Notes: a model not told the origin generated them from the sequence alone. A DNA stretch of 64,000 nt from Saccharopolyspora gloriosae (GCF_022828475.1 NZ_CP059557.1:3581470-3645469); one strand, 5' to 3'; shown: positions 37,196-46,179, counted from the first letter of the stretch. Program-made: numbers and translations.

Positions 37196-37518
37196 CCACC
37201 TGGCTCCCGATCTGCCCGTGGACCGCGCTGGCCCCGGCTTACGGCGTTCCCGCGCTGCTGGCGGCCGAACCTGTCGCCGTGTTCCGCACCCACGACGACG
37301 AGCTCTACGCCGTCGGCAACGTCGATCCGTTCTGCGGGGCGGGCGTGATGAGCCGCGGGATCGTCGGCGACCGCGGCGGGGAACCGACCGTGGCCTCACC
37401 GATGCTCAAGCAGGTCTTCTCGCTGCGCACCGGCGAATGCCTGGACGACCCGGCCGCCCGCCTGCCGACCTTCCAGGTGCGGCGCCACGACGAGATGGTG
37501 GAGATCGCCGTTCCGTGA
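37192..37518 (+). CDS. nirD: Nitrite reductase small subunit
   Basis: 108-aa NirD with a Rieske-like fold. The segment AVGNVDPFCGAGVMSRGIVGD corresponds to the Rieske loop but lacks the Cys/His cluster ligands, as is normal for NirD. PMLKQVFSLRTGECLDDP is a family-typical ending. It partners with NirB. ATG overlaps the nirB stop; its stop overlaps the next GTG. Confidence 0.93.
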   Translation: MTTWLPICPWTALAPAYGVPALLAAEPVAVFRTHDDELYAVGNVDPFCGAGVMSRGIVGDRGGEPTVASPMLKQVFSLRTGECLDDPAARLPTFQVRRHDEMVEIAVP

Positions 37519-38708
37519 CAACGCACCCGGACCTTCCCGCGGCCGCCGAGCCCACCCGGCTCGCGCCGACTCCGCTGGCCGGGTTCACCATCGGCGTCAC
37601 CGCCGCACGCCGTGCCGATGAGCTGGACTCGCTGCTGCGGCGGCGCGGCGCGCGGGTGCTGCACGGCCCGGCGCTGCGCATCGTTGCGGTCGCCGACGAC
37701 TCGCGGCTGCACACCGCGACCGAGCAGTGCATCGCCGATCCGCCGTCGGTCGTGGTCGCCACCACCGGCATCGGCTTCCGCGGCTGGGTGGAGGCCGCCG
37801 ACGGCTGGGGACGAGGAGAGGCGCTGCTCGACGCGCTCGCGGCGGCGCGGTTGCTGGCGCGCGGCCCCAAGGCACGTGGCGCGGTGCGGGCGGCCGGGCT
37901 CGCCGACGCGTGGTCACCGGACTCGGAGTCCTCCGGCGAACTGCTCGAACACCTGCTCACCGAACCGTTGGAAGGAGTCCGGGTCGCGGTGCAGCTGCAC
38001 GGGCAGCCGCTGCCGGACTTCGTGGCGGCGCTGCGCTGCGCGGGCGCCGAGGTCATCGAGATCCCGGTGTACCGGTGGATCCCGCCCGTCGACACGGCAC
38101 CGCTGACGAACCTGGTCGAGGCGGTGTGCGCCCGCGAGGTCGATGCCGTCACGTTCACCAGCGCCCCGGCCGCCGCCGGACTGCTCGGCCACGCCACCGA
38201 ACTCGGACGACGCGACGACCTGCTCGCGGCGCTGCGGGGACCGGTGCTGTCGGCCTGCGTGGGGCCGGTGACCCACGCGCCGCTGGCGGACCTGGGAATT
38301 CCGGCGGTGCTGCCGCAGCGGTACCGGCTGGGCGCGATGGTGCGGGAGCTGTGCGAGACGCTGCCGGGCCGCTGTCCGGCACTGCCCGTCGCCGGGCGAA
38401 CGCTGCAACTGCGCGGGCACGCCGCCGCCGTGGACGGCGAGCTGAAACCGTTGTCGCCCAACGCGAAAGCACTGCTGCGGATGCTGCTGGCACGCCCGGG
38501 ACGGGTAGTCGCCCGCGCCGAACTCGCAACCGCCCTCACCACCACCGGCTCGACGCGGATCGTCGACGAGCACGCCGTGGAACAGGCCGTGGCCCGGCTG
38601 CGCTCCGCGCTCGGTGCGCCGGAGCTGGTGCAGACGGTGATCAAACGCGGCTATCGGCTCCCGCTGGAACCCATGCGGGACGCACCGCGATGCGCGGTCC
38701 CGGAATGA
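37515..38708 (+). CDS. Uroporphyrinogen-III synthase fused to an OmpR-type winged helix
   Basis: 397-aa fusion. Residues about 15-280 are HemD-like (FTIGVTAARRADEL, VVVATTGIGFRGW, DAVTFTSAPAAAGLLG, PAVLPQRYRLGAMV). Residues about 300-385 form a DNA-binding winged helix of the OmpR/PhoB class (LSPNAKALLRMLLARPGRVVAR, VDEHAVEQAVARLRSAL, IKRGYRLPL). No receiver domain is present. The same fusion occurs in mycobacteria (Rv0260c, as I recall) near narK3. It could supply the siroheme precursor, sense tetrapyrroles and regulate the operon, or both; the regulatory role is inference. GTGA overlap with nirD, ATGA overlap with the chelatase. Confidence 0.88.
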   Translation: MTTHPDLPAAAEPTRLAPTPLAGFTIGVTAARRADELDSLLRRRGARVLHGPALRIVAVADDSRLHTATEQCIADPPSVVVATTGIGFRGWVEAADGWGRGEALLDALAAARLLARGPKARGAVRAAGLADAWSPDSESSGELLEHLLTEPLEGVRVAVQLHGQPLPDFVAALRCAGAEVIEIPVYRWIPPVDTAPLTNLVEAVCAREVDAVTFTSAPAAAGLLGHATELGRRDDLLAALRGPVLSACVGPVTHAPLADLGIPAVLPQRYRLGAMVRELCETLPGRCPALPVAGRTLQLRGHAAAVDGELKPLSPNAKALLRMLLARPGRVVARAELATALTTTGSTRIVDEHAVEQAVARLRSALGAPELVQTVIKRGYRLPLEPMRDAPRCAVPE

Positions 38709-39427
38709 CCGCCCCGCTGCTGCTCGCCGCGCACGGCACCCGCGATCCGGCCGGTCCGCGGGTCATCGAGCGGATCGCGGCGGCCGTCGCCGAACGGACC
38801 GGCATCGCGGTGCACGTCGCCTACGTCGACGTCATCGGCCCCACCGTCGCCGACGCGCTGCGCGGCATCAGCGGGCCGGTGGTGGCGGTACCTGCGTTCC
38901 TGGCGGCCGGATACCACGTGCGCACCGACCTGCCCGCGCAACTCGCCGCGGCCGGTCGTGCCGGTGACGTCACGACCACCGCACCGCTGGGACCCGCGCC
39001 GGAACTGGCGGCGGCGATGCTGGATCGGCTCACCGGCGCGGGATGGCGCGCGGGAACCGAAGTGGTGTTCGCCGCGGCCGGTTCCTCCGACCGGCGTGCG
39101 CTGGAGGACGTGCGCACAGCGGCCCGCCTGCTGGGGCGCCGCTGCGGCGCGTCGCTGCGGCCGAGCTACGTCAGCACCGCGACGCCGCTGACCGAGCAGG
39201 TGTGCCGGGAGCGGCCCGCGGCGGAGCGCATCATCGCGCCGTACCTGCTCGCTCCCGGCTTGTTCCACCGGAAGCTGAGCGCGCTGCCCGCCCAGGCCGT
39301 CGCCGCGCCGATCGGGGCGCACCCGCTGCTCGTCGACCTCATCGTGCGCAGGTATCGGGCGACGTGTCCGGACCTGTTAACCGTGTGGTTCTCCCAGCTG
39401 CGCAACGGAAAACCTCACTCCAAGTGA
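38705..39427 (+). CDS. Sirohydrochlorin chelatase (CbiX/SirB-like)
   Basis: 240-aa class II chelatase with two tandem CbiX-like halves. The N-terminal metal-binding His is in LLLAAHGTRDPAG, and AGYHVRTDLPAQL carries the second conserved His. It inserts Fe2+ (or Co2+) into sirohydrochlorin, the last step of siroheme synthesis needed by NirB. ATG overlaps the HemD-fusion stop. The methyltransferase (CobA/NirE) and precorrin-2 dehydrogenase are not in this operon. Probably the final gene of the unit; 113 bp separates it from the next gene. Confidence 0.85.
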   Translation: MTAPLLLAAHGTRDPAGPRVIERIAAAVAERTGIAVHVAYVDVIGPTVADALRGISGPVVAVPAFLAAGYHVRTDLPAQLAAAGRAGDVTTTAPLGPAPELAAAMLDRLTGAGWRAGTEVVFAAAGSSDRRALEDVRTAARLLGRRCGASLRPSYVSTATPLTEQVCRERPAAERIIAPYLLAPGLFHRKLSALPAQAVAAPIGAHPLLVDLIVRRYRATCPDLLTVWFSQLRNGKPHSK

Positions 39428-39540
39428 ATGCCGATCAGCCGTGCCGACTCGTTCGTGGGTTCTTCGGTTCCGTTCGATTCATACCTTGTTCACCTTCGCT
39501 TACGGTGAATGTTTCCGTGCGTCGTATCGGGGAGGAACTC

Positions 39541-40107
39541 ATGACCAGCGCAACAAGTTCCGGAGCGAAATCAGGTTCCGGCAGGCGCACGTCCGCCAGT
39601 GGCTCCCAAGGACGCGGCTCCGGCTCCTCCCGGTCCGGTTCCAGCAGCACCGGCACCAAGACCACCGCCGCCCGCCAGAGCACCACGAGCAAGCAGACCG
39701 GCGGTTCGAACCGCAGCACCGGGAAGCAGAGCACGACCCGCGGCACCACTCAGCGGGCCAACGCCACCGGCCGGCGACAGACCAGCAGTTCCAGCGCATC
39801 CAGTGGTTCCGGCAGCCGTTCCGGGACCGGCACCCGGCAGTCGGCGAGCACTTCGAACGCTCAGCAGGCCACCGTGCACCTGCCGTTCGTCACCGCCCAG
39901 TTCCACAAGCCGGACGTGCAGCTTCCAGCGCTGCCGGGCAAGAAGGAACTCACCTCCGCCGCGGAGACGGTCCGCGCGCAACTCCCCGAGCCCGGCCAAG
40001 CCGTGTTCTACGGCGGCCTCGCGGCCGGCGTCGCGCTGAGCCTGCTCGAATGGCCCGTGGCACTGGCCATCGGCGTGGGCACCGCCGTCGTCGGCCGCGC
40101 CAAGTAG
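39541..40107 (+). CDS. Low-complexity Ser/Thr/Arg/Gly-rich protein with C-terminal hydrophobic segment
   Basis: 188-aa protein I do not recognise. Residues 1-105 are almost only Ser, Thr, Gly, Arg, Lys, Gln and Ala, strongly basic and surely disordered. A conserved-looking block follows (VHLPFVTAQFHKPDVQLPALPG), then an amphipathic helix (KKELTSAAETVRAQLPE) and one or two short membrane segments (AVFYGGLAAGVALSLLEWPVALAIGVG). ATG 39541 has a strong GGGGAGGAAC. It stands 187 bp before the P-type ATPase on the same strand and may be a small membrane partner, which is inference. The basic tail may bind nucleic acid or anionic lipid. Confidence 0.75.
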   Translation: MTSATSSGAKSGSGRRTSASGSQGRGSGSSRSGSSSTGTKTTAARQSTTSKQTGGSNRSTGKQSTTRGTTQRANATGRRQTSSSSASSGSGSRSGTGTRQSASTSNAQQATVHLPFVTAQFHKPDVQLPALPGKKELTSAAETVRAQLPEPGQAVFYGGLAAGVALSLLEWPVALAIGVGTAVVGRAK

Positions 40108-40294
40108 CCACTACCTCAGCTCCCGGCCCGGCCCGTTCACGCCCGGCCCCTCGCCGATCCGCCTCGGCAGTCCGTACCGCGGTTCGCCCACGGACGCCGG
40201 GGCGGACTCACGCGGGCCACTCCCGCCCGCACACCTATCGCTGGTGGACCGGTCGCTCCCATCGACGCCCGAGACCTACCCGGAGAGGGAATTC

Positions 40295-43200
40295 ATGCCG
40301 CTCGGCACCTGGCTGTCGCGAGCCTCGCAAGTGGCCGCACCCATCGTGGACGCGGTCCGCTCCGCCGGTTCCGCACCCCTGACGCGGCGGATCTATTCCC
40401 AAGACGACCGCACCCACCTCGAGGTGCGCGGCCTGCACCTGCCCGAGTCGGCCGACGCCGTCCGGGACCTGCGCGCCCGTCTGTCCACAGTGCACGGAGT
40501 GCGCGCGGTCGAGGTGAACGCGGTGCTGGGCCGCGTCACGGTGCACCACGACCCGGACAGCGCCGGGCGCGGCGCGCTGAGCGAGGTGGCCGACGAGGTC
40601 GAACGCGACCACGGCCTGCAGGGACTCAGCCAGGCCGGTGCCGCGCATCCGGGCAACGCGGACGCGCTGCTGCGCGACGTCGGAGCCCTCGGGCTGAGCG
40701 TGCTCGGCCTCGGCTACTCCGCCGTCGCGCCCTTGCTCCCGTTCCAGCCCGGTTCGCCGCTGGTGCCCGCCGCCGTGTCGCTGGCCGACTCGGTGCCGTG
40801 GTTGCGCGCCGGTGCCGAACGCGCGCTCGGCAGGTCCACCACGGACGCCGCGCTCAGCGTGGGCGGCGCCGTCACCCAAGGCCTGTCGCAGAACCCGCTC
40901 GCGGTGTTCACCGACCTGTCCTCCCGGTTCTGCTCGGCGCGCGAGGCCATCGCCCGGCGCCAAGCGTGGACGCACTGGGAGAGCACCACCCATCCCGGAT
41001 CGCACGAATCCGCCGCGTTCACCGCGCAACCGCGCCCGAACGCCCTGCCCGACGGCCCCGTCGAACACGTCGCGAACCTCTCCGGCACCTTCGCCCTCGG
41101 CGGCTACGGCACCGTCCTCGCCGCCACCCGCGACCAGCGGCGTGCGCTGGCCACCATGCTCGCCGCGATTCCCCGCCCCGCGAACAGCGGCCGTGAGGCG
41201 TTCGCCGCGCAGCTGACGACCTCGCTGTCCACCCGCGGCACCGTGGTGCTCGAACCGAAGTCGCTGCGGCGGCTGGACCGGGTCGACGCCGTGGTGCTCG
41301 ACGCGCCCGCCCTGCTGACGGGGCGACGAGTCGTCGACGAGGTGCTGCCGTTCGACTCCGACGCGGACTCGACCCGGCTGTTCGCGCACGCCGCCGAGCT
41401 CGTCGACCCGGAACACCCCAAAGCCCACCGGCGCAACGGGAAGTGGTCCTGCACCCCGCTCAACGGGAACGCCGCGAGCGTCCCCGCGCACCTGCACGAG
41501 TCGATGCGCGCGCACCGCGACCGAGGCGCCATGCTGCTGCTGCTCAACAGGCACGAGGAACCCGCCGCGGTCGTGACCGTCATCGACGAGCTCGACCCGC
41601 TCGCCGAAGCGCTCGTCGACGCCGCCGGCGCAGCCGGGACGGTGGTGCTCGCCGGGATCGGCAGCAGGCTCGACCGGCGGCTCTCCGTCGACGACGTCGT
41701 GCACGGCGGTTCCCGGCTGACCGGCTCGGTGCGGCGGCTGCAGGAGGACGGCCACGTGGTGGCGTTGGTGTCCACCCGCGGGCACTCCGCGCTGGCCGCC
41801 GCCGACGTCGGGCTCGGACTCACCGAGGCCGAGAAACCCACGCCGTGGGGCGCGGACCTGCTGTGCCCGAACAGGACCGAGGCGCACGCCGTGCTCAGCG
41901 CCGCCGCCGAAGCGCGCACCGCGAGCAAGCACGCCGCCGCGCTGTCGGTGGGCGGGACCTGCTTGGGCGTCCTGTTCGGTGCGGTCGGCCCGTCGCTCGG
42001 CGCACCTTCCCGAGCGAGCCTGCCGGGACAGGCGGCGGCGCTGTTCGCGATCGGCACCGGCACCTTGGCCGGGATGCAGGCCGGTAACCGTCCGGCTCCC
42101 GCGCCGCGACAGCGAACGCCGTGGCACGCGCTGCCCGGCAAGGCCGTGCTGGGCCTGCTCAACAGCTCCGTCGACGGCCTCACCGGGGCCGTCGCCCACC
42201 GCTGGCAACGCTCCCAGCCGCAGCAGGGCGGCCGGGACTTCGGCGTCGCGGGGGCGACGTTGGAAGGGCTGGTCAACCCGATGACACCCGTGCTCGTCAC
42301 GGGCGCCATCGTCTCCGCAGGGCTCGGTTCGGTCGTCGACGCCGTGCTGATCACCGGCGTGCTCGGGATCAGCGCCCTGATCGACGGGGTCCAGCGCGTC
42401 GCGACCGACCGCGAACTGGCCCGGCTGCTCGACGCCGGGCAACTGCCCGCGCAAGTCCGCCGCGGCGGCGAGACGATCACCGTGCCCGCCGACCGGCTGG
42501 TGCCCGGTGACGTGATCGAACTGCGCTCCGGTGACGGAGTGCCCGCCGACTGCCGGGTGCTGGAGGCCGAGTACCTGGAGATCGACGAATCCAGCCTCAC
42601 CGGCGAATCGAACCTCGTGGTCAAGACGCCCGAGGCGACCACCGCCGCCGCGCTCGGCGACCGCACCGGAATGCTCTACCAAGGCACCACCGTCGCCACC
42701 GGAACCGCGACGGCGGTCGTGGTCGCCACCGGCACCGCCACCGAGCTCGGGCGCACCACCCAGGAGAACGGTCGCGCCGCCGGCGGTTCGGGCGGAGTGG
42801 AGGCCCGCCTCGCGGAACTGACCCGGCAGATCCTGCCGTTGTCGATCGGCGCCGGTGGGGCACTGCTGGCCGTCGACCTGCTGCGCGGAATCCCGTTCGG
42901 CCAGACCGTCGGCCGGGCCGTCGGCCTCGCCGTCGCCGCCGTGCCGGAGGGGCTGCCGTTCGTGGCCACGCTGGCCGAACTCGCCGCCGCACGCAGGCTG
43001 TCGCGCCGCGGCGTGCTGGTGCGCAGCCCCGCCACCATCGAGGCGCTGGGCCGCGTCGACGCGTTGTGCTTCGACAAGACCGGAACCCTCACCCAGGGCC
43101 GAATCACCCTCGGGCAGGTTTCCGACGGCGGGCACAGCAGCACACCGGACCGGCTCGACGACGCCGAGCGCGCCGTGGTCGAGGTCGCGGTGCGGGCCAA

Positions 43201-44878
43201 TCCGCAGGCCGACGACGACCAGCCGCTGCCGCACCTCACCGACCGGGCGGTGCTCGCAGGCGCGCTCACGGCGGGCATCGACCCGAACGGACGGGAGATC
43301 TTGGCGGATCTGCCGTTCGAGCCCTCCCGCAGCTTCCACGCCACCCGCACCCGCGGCGGAGACGACGTCGCACTGCACGTCAAGGGAGCGCCCGAGGTGG
43401 TGCTCAACCGCTGCACGCGGTGGCGTCGCACCGACGGCGACCGGAACTTCGACGCCACCGCCCGGGCCGAGGTGGAGCAGGAGATCGAGCGCCTCGCGCT
43501 GCTCGGCTACCGGCTGCTCGCCGTCGCCGAGAAGTCCACACCGGACGAAACAGGGTCCGAACTGGACGAGTCCGATGTGCACGGACTGGATTTCGTCGGA
43601 CTGCTCGGACTCGCCGACCCGGTGCACCCCACGGCGGCGGCGGCCGTCTCGCGGCTGCAGCGGGCGGGCGTGGACGTCATCATGATCACCGGCGACCACC
43701 CCAGCACCGCCGAGGCCATCGCGGCGGAACTCGGCATGCTCGGCGCCAAGCGGGTCATGCACGGCACGGAACTCGATGAACTCGACGACGAGGACCTCGC
43801 CGCGGAGCTGCCATCGATCTCGGTGTTCGCGCGGGTCAGCCCGGCGCAGAAGGCACGCATCGTCCGGCTGCTGCGCGCCGATGGCAGGACCGTCGCGATG
43901 ACCGGCGACGGCGCCAACGACGTGCCCGCGATCAAACTGGCCCACGTCGGCATCGCGCTCGGTTCCCGGGCCACCCCGGCGGCTCGCGAGTCCGCGGACC
44001 TGGTGGTCGCCGACGACCGGATCGAGACCATCACCGATGGCATCGTGGAGGGCCGCGGCATGTGGGCGTCGGTGCACGACGCGCTGTCGATGCTGCTCGG
44101 CGGCAACCTCGGTGAGATCGGGTACGCGGTGGGTTCCGGGTTCTTCGGCGGCGACGCGGGGCTCAACGCCCGCCAGCTGCTGGTCGTGAACATGCTGACC
44201 GACGTGCTGCCCGCGATCGCGATCGCGGTGCGCCCGCCGCCGCACGCCACGCCGGAGCGGCTGCTCGCCGAAGGTCCGGACGCGTCGCTGGGCACGGCCC
44301 TCACCGAGTCCGTGTACCTGCGTGCGGCGGCCACGGCCGGTGCGGCCGGGCTCGCCTGGGCGTTGGCCAAGCCGGTGTCCACACCAGGGCAGGCCCGGAC
44401 GACCGGACTGGTGGCGCTGGTGTCCGCGCAGCTCGCCCAAACGCTCGCGGTGCGCGGCCGCACCCGGCTGGTGCTCGCTTCGGGAGTGGTGTCGCTGATC
44501 GTGCTGTTCGGCGTGGTGCAGGTGCCGGGGCTGAGCCGGTTCTTCGGCAGCAGCCCGCTACTACCACATCAGTGGTGCATCGCGGTGGGTTCCGCGATCG
44601 CTTCCACCACAGCAGTGGTGCTCTGGCAGCGGCCTCCTGACACGAAGACGACCGGATCCCCGCTCGCACTGCCCGCCGGGGAAACGGAGCGCCCGGCCGA
44701 ACTCCCCGCCGAGGCAGCCGGCCGGCGTGAAGTCGGAGATGCCGAGGATGCCGGCCAAGGTGAGACCGAGGACGTCATCGAGGGCGCGGTGCTGCCCCCG
44801 CCTCCGGCCGCGCACCGGAACGGTTCGGCCCGCCGAGCTCCCGCGGGATCCCAGCCGCTCGTCACGACGCCCGGGTGA
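40295..44878 (+). CDS. Large P-type cation ATPase with degenerate N-terminal head (CtpH/CtpI-like)
   Basis: 1527 aa. Residues about 30-95 are HMA-like but lack CxxC. Residues about 330-510 look like a decayed P/N domain: the phosphorylation loop reads LDAPALLTG (Asp336) instead of DKTGT, and the hinge reads RGHSALAAADVGLGL instead of TGDGxND. A complete ATPase follows: A-domain TGES near 769, PEGLP in the membrane core, DKTGTLT with Asp927, KGAPE, and TGDGANDVPAI near 1203. The C-terminal tail is acidic, then basic and disordered. Mycobacterial CtpH and CtpI have the same size and build. The transported ion is unknown. ATG 40295 has GGAGAGGG upstream. Confidence 0.88.
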   Translation: MPLGTWLSRASQVAAPIVDAVRSAGSAPLTRRIYSQDDRTHLEVRGLHLPESADAVRDLRARLSTVHGVRAVEVNAVLGRVTVHHDPDSAGRGALSEVADEVERDHGLQGLSQAGAAHPGNADALLRDVGALGLSVLGLGYSAVAPLLPFQPGSPLVPAAVSLADSVPWLRAGAERALGRSTTDAALSVGGAVTQGLSQNPLAVFTDLSSRFCSAREAIARRQAWTHWESTTHPGSHESAAFTAQPRPNALPDGPVEHVANLSGTFALGGYGTVLAATRDQRRALATMLAAIPRPANSGREAFAAQLTTSLSTRGTVVLEPKSLRRLDRVDAVVLDAPALLTGRRVVDEVLPFDSDADSTRLFAHAAELVDPEHPKAHRRNGKWSCTPLNGNAASVPAHLHESMRAHRDRGAMLLLLNRHEEPAAVVTVIDELDPLAEALVDAAGAAGTVVLAGIGSRLDRRLSVDDVVHGGSRLTGSVRRLQEDGHVVALVSTRGHSALAAADVGLGLTEAEKPTPWGADLLCPNRTEAHAVLSAAAEARTASKHAAALSVGGTCLGVLFGAVGPSLGAPSRASLPGQAAALFAIGTGTLAGMQAGNRPAPAPRQRTPWHALPGKAVLGLLNSSVDGLTGAVAHRWQRSQPQQGGRDFGVAGATLEGLVNPMTPVLVTGAIVSAGLGSVVDAVLITGVLGISALIDGVQRVATDRELARLLDAGQLPAQVRRGGETITVPADRLVPGDVIELRSGDGVPADCRVLEAEYLEIDESSLTGESNLVVKTPEATTAAALGDRTGMLYQGTTVATGTATAVVVATGTATELGRTTQENGRAAGGSGGVEARLAELTRQILPLSIGAGGALLAVDLLRGIPFGQTVGRAVGLAVAAVPEGLPFVATLAELAAARRLSRRGVLVRSPATIEALGRVDALCFDKTGTLTQGRITLGQVSDGGHSSTPDRLDDAERAVVEVAVRANPQADDDQPLPHLTDRAVLAGALTAGIDPNGREILADLPFEPSRSFHATRTRGGDDVALHVKGAPEVVLNRCTRWRRTDGDRNFDATARAEVEQEIERLALLGYRLLAVAEKSTPDETGSELDESDVHGLDFVGLLGLADPVHPTAAAAVSRLQRAGVDVIMITGDHPSTAEAIAAELGMLGAKRVMHGTELDELDDEDLAAELPSISVFARVSPAQKARIVRLLRADGRTVAMTGDGANDVPAIKLAHVGIALGSRATPAARESADLVVADDRIETITDGIVEGRGMWASVHDALSMLLGGNLGEIGYAVGSGFFGGDAGLNARQLLVVNMLTDVLPAIAIAVRPPPHATPERLLAEGPDASLGTALTESVYLRAAATAGAAGLAWALAKPVSTPGQARTTGLVALVSAQLAQTLAVRGRTRLVLASGVVSLIVLFGVVQVPGLSRFFGSSPLLPHQWCIAVGSAIASTTAVVLWQRPPDTKTTGSPLALPAGETERPAELPAEAAGRREVGDAEDAGQGETEDVIEGAVLPPPPAAHRNGSARRAPAGSQPLVTTPG

Positions 44879-44921
44879 GCATCGCGCCGGTCGCCCGACA
44901 CGCCTCGGAAATCTCCCCTAC

Positions 44922-44958
44922 CAGGTGAAACGGTGGATTTTCCCCGCCGCTTCACCTG
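44922..44958 (+). terminator. Hairpin downstream of the P-type ATPase
   Basis: CAGGTGAA (44922-44929) pairs with TTCACCTG (44951-44958). After a one-base mismatch, CGGTGG and CCGCCG extend the stem with one G-U pair. It follows the ATPase stop by 44 bp and separates it from the 45049 miniprotein gene. Confidence 0.7.
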
Positions 44959-45048
44959 CCTGTCACCCGGAGCCAACCTGGCCCTCACCCCGGCCCGGGA
45001 CCGTCAGGGTGTACGGGCAGGATCCGAGACGGCAGAAAGCACCCCACC

Positions 45049-45162
45049 ATGAACTTCCTGGCGACCCTGCTGACCAGCGTGGCCGTGGCCCTCCTCGAGG
45101 GGCTCATCGTGCACGCCGCCAAGACCGCTTACCAGCGCATGAACCGCACCCGCACGGCCTGA
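45049..45162 (+). CDS. 37-residue membrane miniprotein
   Basis: The ATG at 45049 opens a 37-aa frame: a hydrophobic helix (FLATLLTSVAVALLEGLIVH, residues 3-22) then a basic tail (AAKTAYQRMNRTRTA). It has the build of a single-pass small membrane protein; similar short ORFs with a conserved LLEGLI-like centre occur in other actinobacteria, as I recall. The Shine-Dalgarno is weak (GAAAG). It has its own transcription context, with a hairpin terminator before it (44922-44958) and another just after it (45169-45185), which supports a real gene. It could be a toxin-like or regulatory membrane peptide, but no function is shown. Confidence 0.5.
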   Translation: MNFLATLLTSVAVALLEGLIVHAAKTAYQRMNRTRTA

Positions 45163-45168
45163 CCCGAC

Positions 45169-45185
45169 GCCCGGCGCGTCCGGGC
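45169..45185. terminator. Hairpin after the miniprotein gene
   Basis: GCCCGG and CCGGGC pair across a five-base loop, starting six bases after the miniprotein stop. The convergent EamA gene ends at 45238. Confidence 0.5.
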
Positions 45186-45237
45186 ACCGACGCTCCAACC
45201 GGCACGAGCGGCACACTCCGCCCTGCCGAACAAGAAC

Positions 45238-46179
45238 TCAGACCTCGACGGGTTTCGCCGTGGGCTCCGACGCGGGAGCGGAGCGCTGCGCGACGAACGC
45301 CCCCGCCAGGACCAGCGCTCCCCCGGCGAACTGCCACGGCCCCACGTGCTCGCCGAGCAGCAGCCACGCCAGCACCGTCGCGACCACCGGCTCCAGGAAC
45401 GCGACCGCGCCGGCGACCGGCGGGGACAGTCGCCGCACCGCGACGATGCCGGTGAGGTAGGCCAGCACGGTGCTCACCAGCACGACCCACCCGACCACCA
45501 GCAGCGCGGGGAACGCAGCGCCGCCCAGCGGGACCGGCTCGGCGAGCAGCGTCCAGTCCAGCTGCCAGGGCCGGGCGATGACCGTGACGATGGCGGCGCC
45601 GACGAGCAGCCCGTACGACGCGAGGGCGCGCGGATCCACGTCGCCCGAGCTGTCGGACAACAGGAAGTACCCGGCCTGACATCCGGCCGCGGCCAGCGCG
45701 AGCAGCAGCCCCACCGCGTCGAAGCGGAGCCCCGCCGCGATCTCGACCACGCAGGCCAGCCCGACCAGCGCCAGCACCGTGCCGATCGCGGCCTGCTTGG
45801 TCACCGGCGCGCGGCGGACGAACCGGATCCAGCCGAGCACCAGCACCGGTCCGAGGAACTCGATCAGCAGCGCCACCGCCACGGGGATCGAGGCGATGGC
45901 CGCGAAGTAGAAGGTCTGCACCCCGGCGATGGCGAACACCCCGTAGCCCAGCAGCAGCCACGGCGCCCGCCGCAGCACCCCCGCGTGGCGCACCGCGAAC
46001 GGCAGCATCAGCAGCGCGCCGCCCGCCAGCCGCATCCACGCCACCTGCAACGGGGTGAACCCGGCGTTGATCAGCGGCTTGGCGAACGGGCCGGAACCCC
46101 CGAAGCAGAACGCGGAGAGCACCGCTGCGGTGACACCGGCGGTCTTCGGGTCGTGGAGCAGGTTGCGCACGACGATCAT
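45238..46179 (-). CDS. EamA/DMT-family transporter (RhtA-like)
   Basis: 313-aa drug/metabolite transporter with ten membrane helices from two EamA repeats. Repeat 1 starts AVLSAFCFGGSGPFAKPL and contains MRLAGGALLMLPF; repeat 2 contains PPVAGAVAFLEPVVATVLAWLLLGE, the classical end of the family. Members export amino acids or small metabolites. No operon partner: the aquaglyceroporin ends 55 bp upstream and a dyad lies in between. Start ATG 46179 lacks a clear Shine-Dalgarno. Confidence 0.85.
   Translation of the reverse strand: MIVVRNLLHDPKTAGVTAAVLSAFCFGGSGPFAKPLINAGFTPLQVAWMRLAGGALLMLPFAVRHAGVLRRAPWLLLGYGVFAIAGVQTFYFAAIASIPVAVALLIEFLGPVLVLGWIRFVRRAPVTKQAAIGTVLALVGLACVVEIAAGLRFDAVGLLLALAAAGCQAGYFLLSDSSGDVDPRALASYGLLVGAAIVTVIARPWQLDWTLLAEPVPLGGAAFPALLVVGWVVLVSTVLAYLTGIVAVRRLSPPVAGAVAFLEPVVATVLAWLLLGEHVGPWQFAGGALVLAGAFVAQRSAPASEPTAKPVEV

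Noticed and set aside
40235-44440. A 1401-codon minus-strand frame opposite the P-type ATPase
   Set aside because: It is a compositional shadow, rich in Gly, Arg, Val and Gln, with no motif or start signal. The opposite strand encodes a complete ATPase with all motifs.
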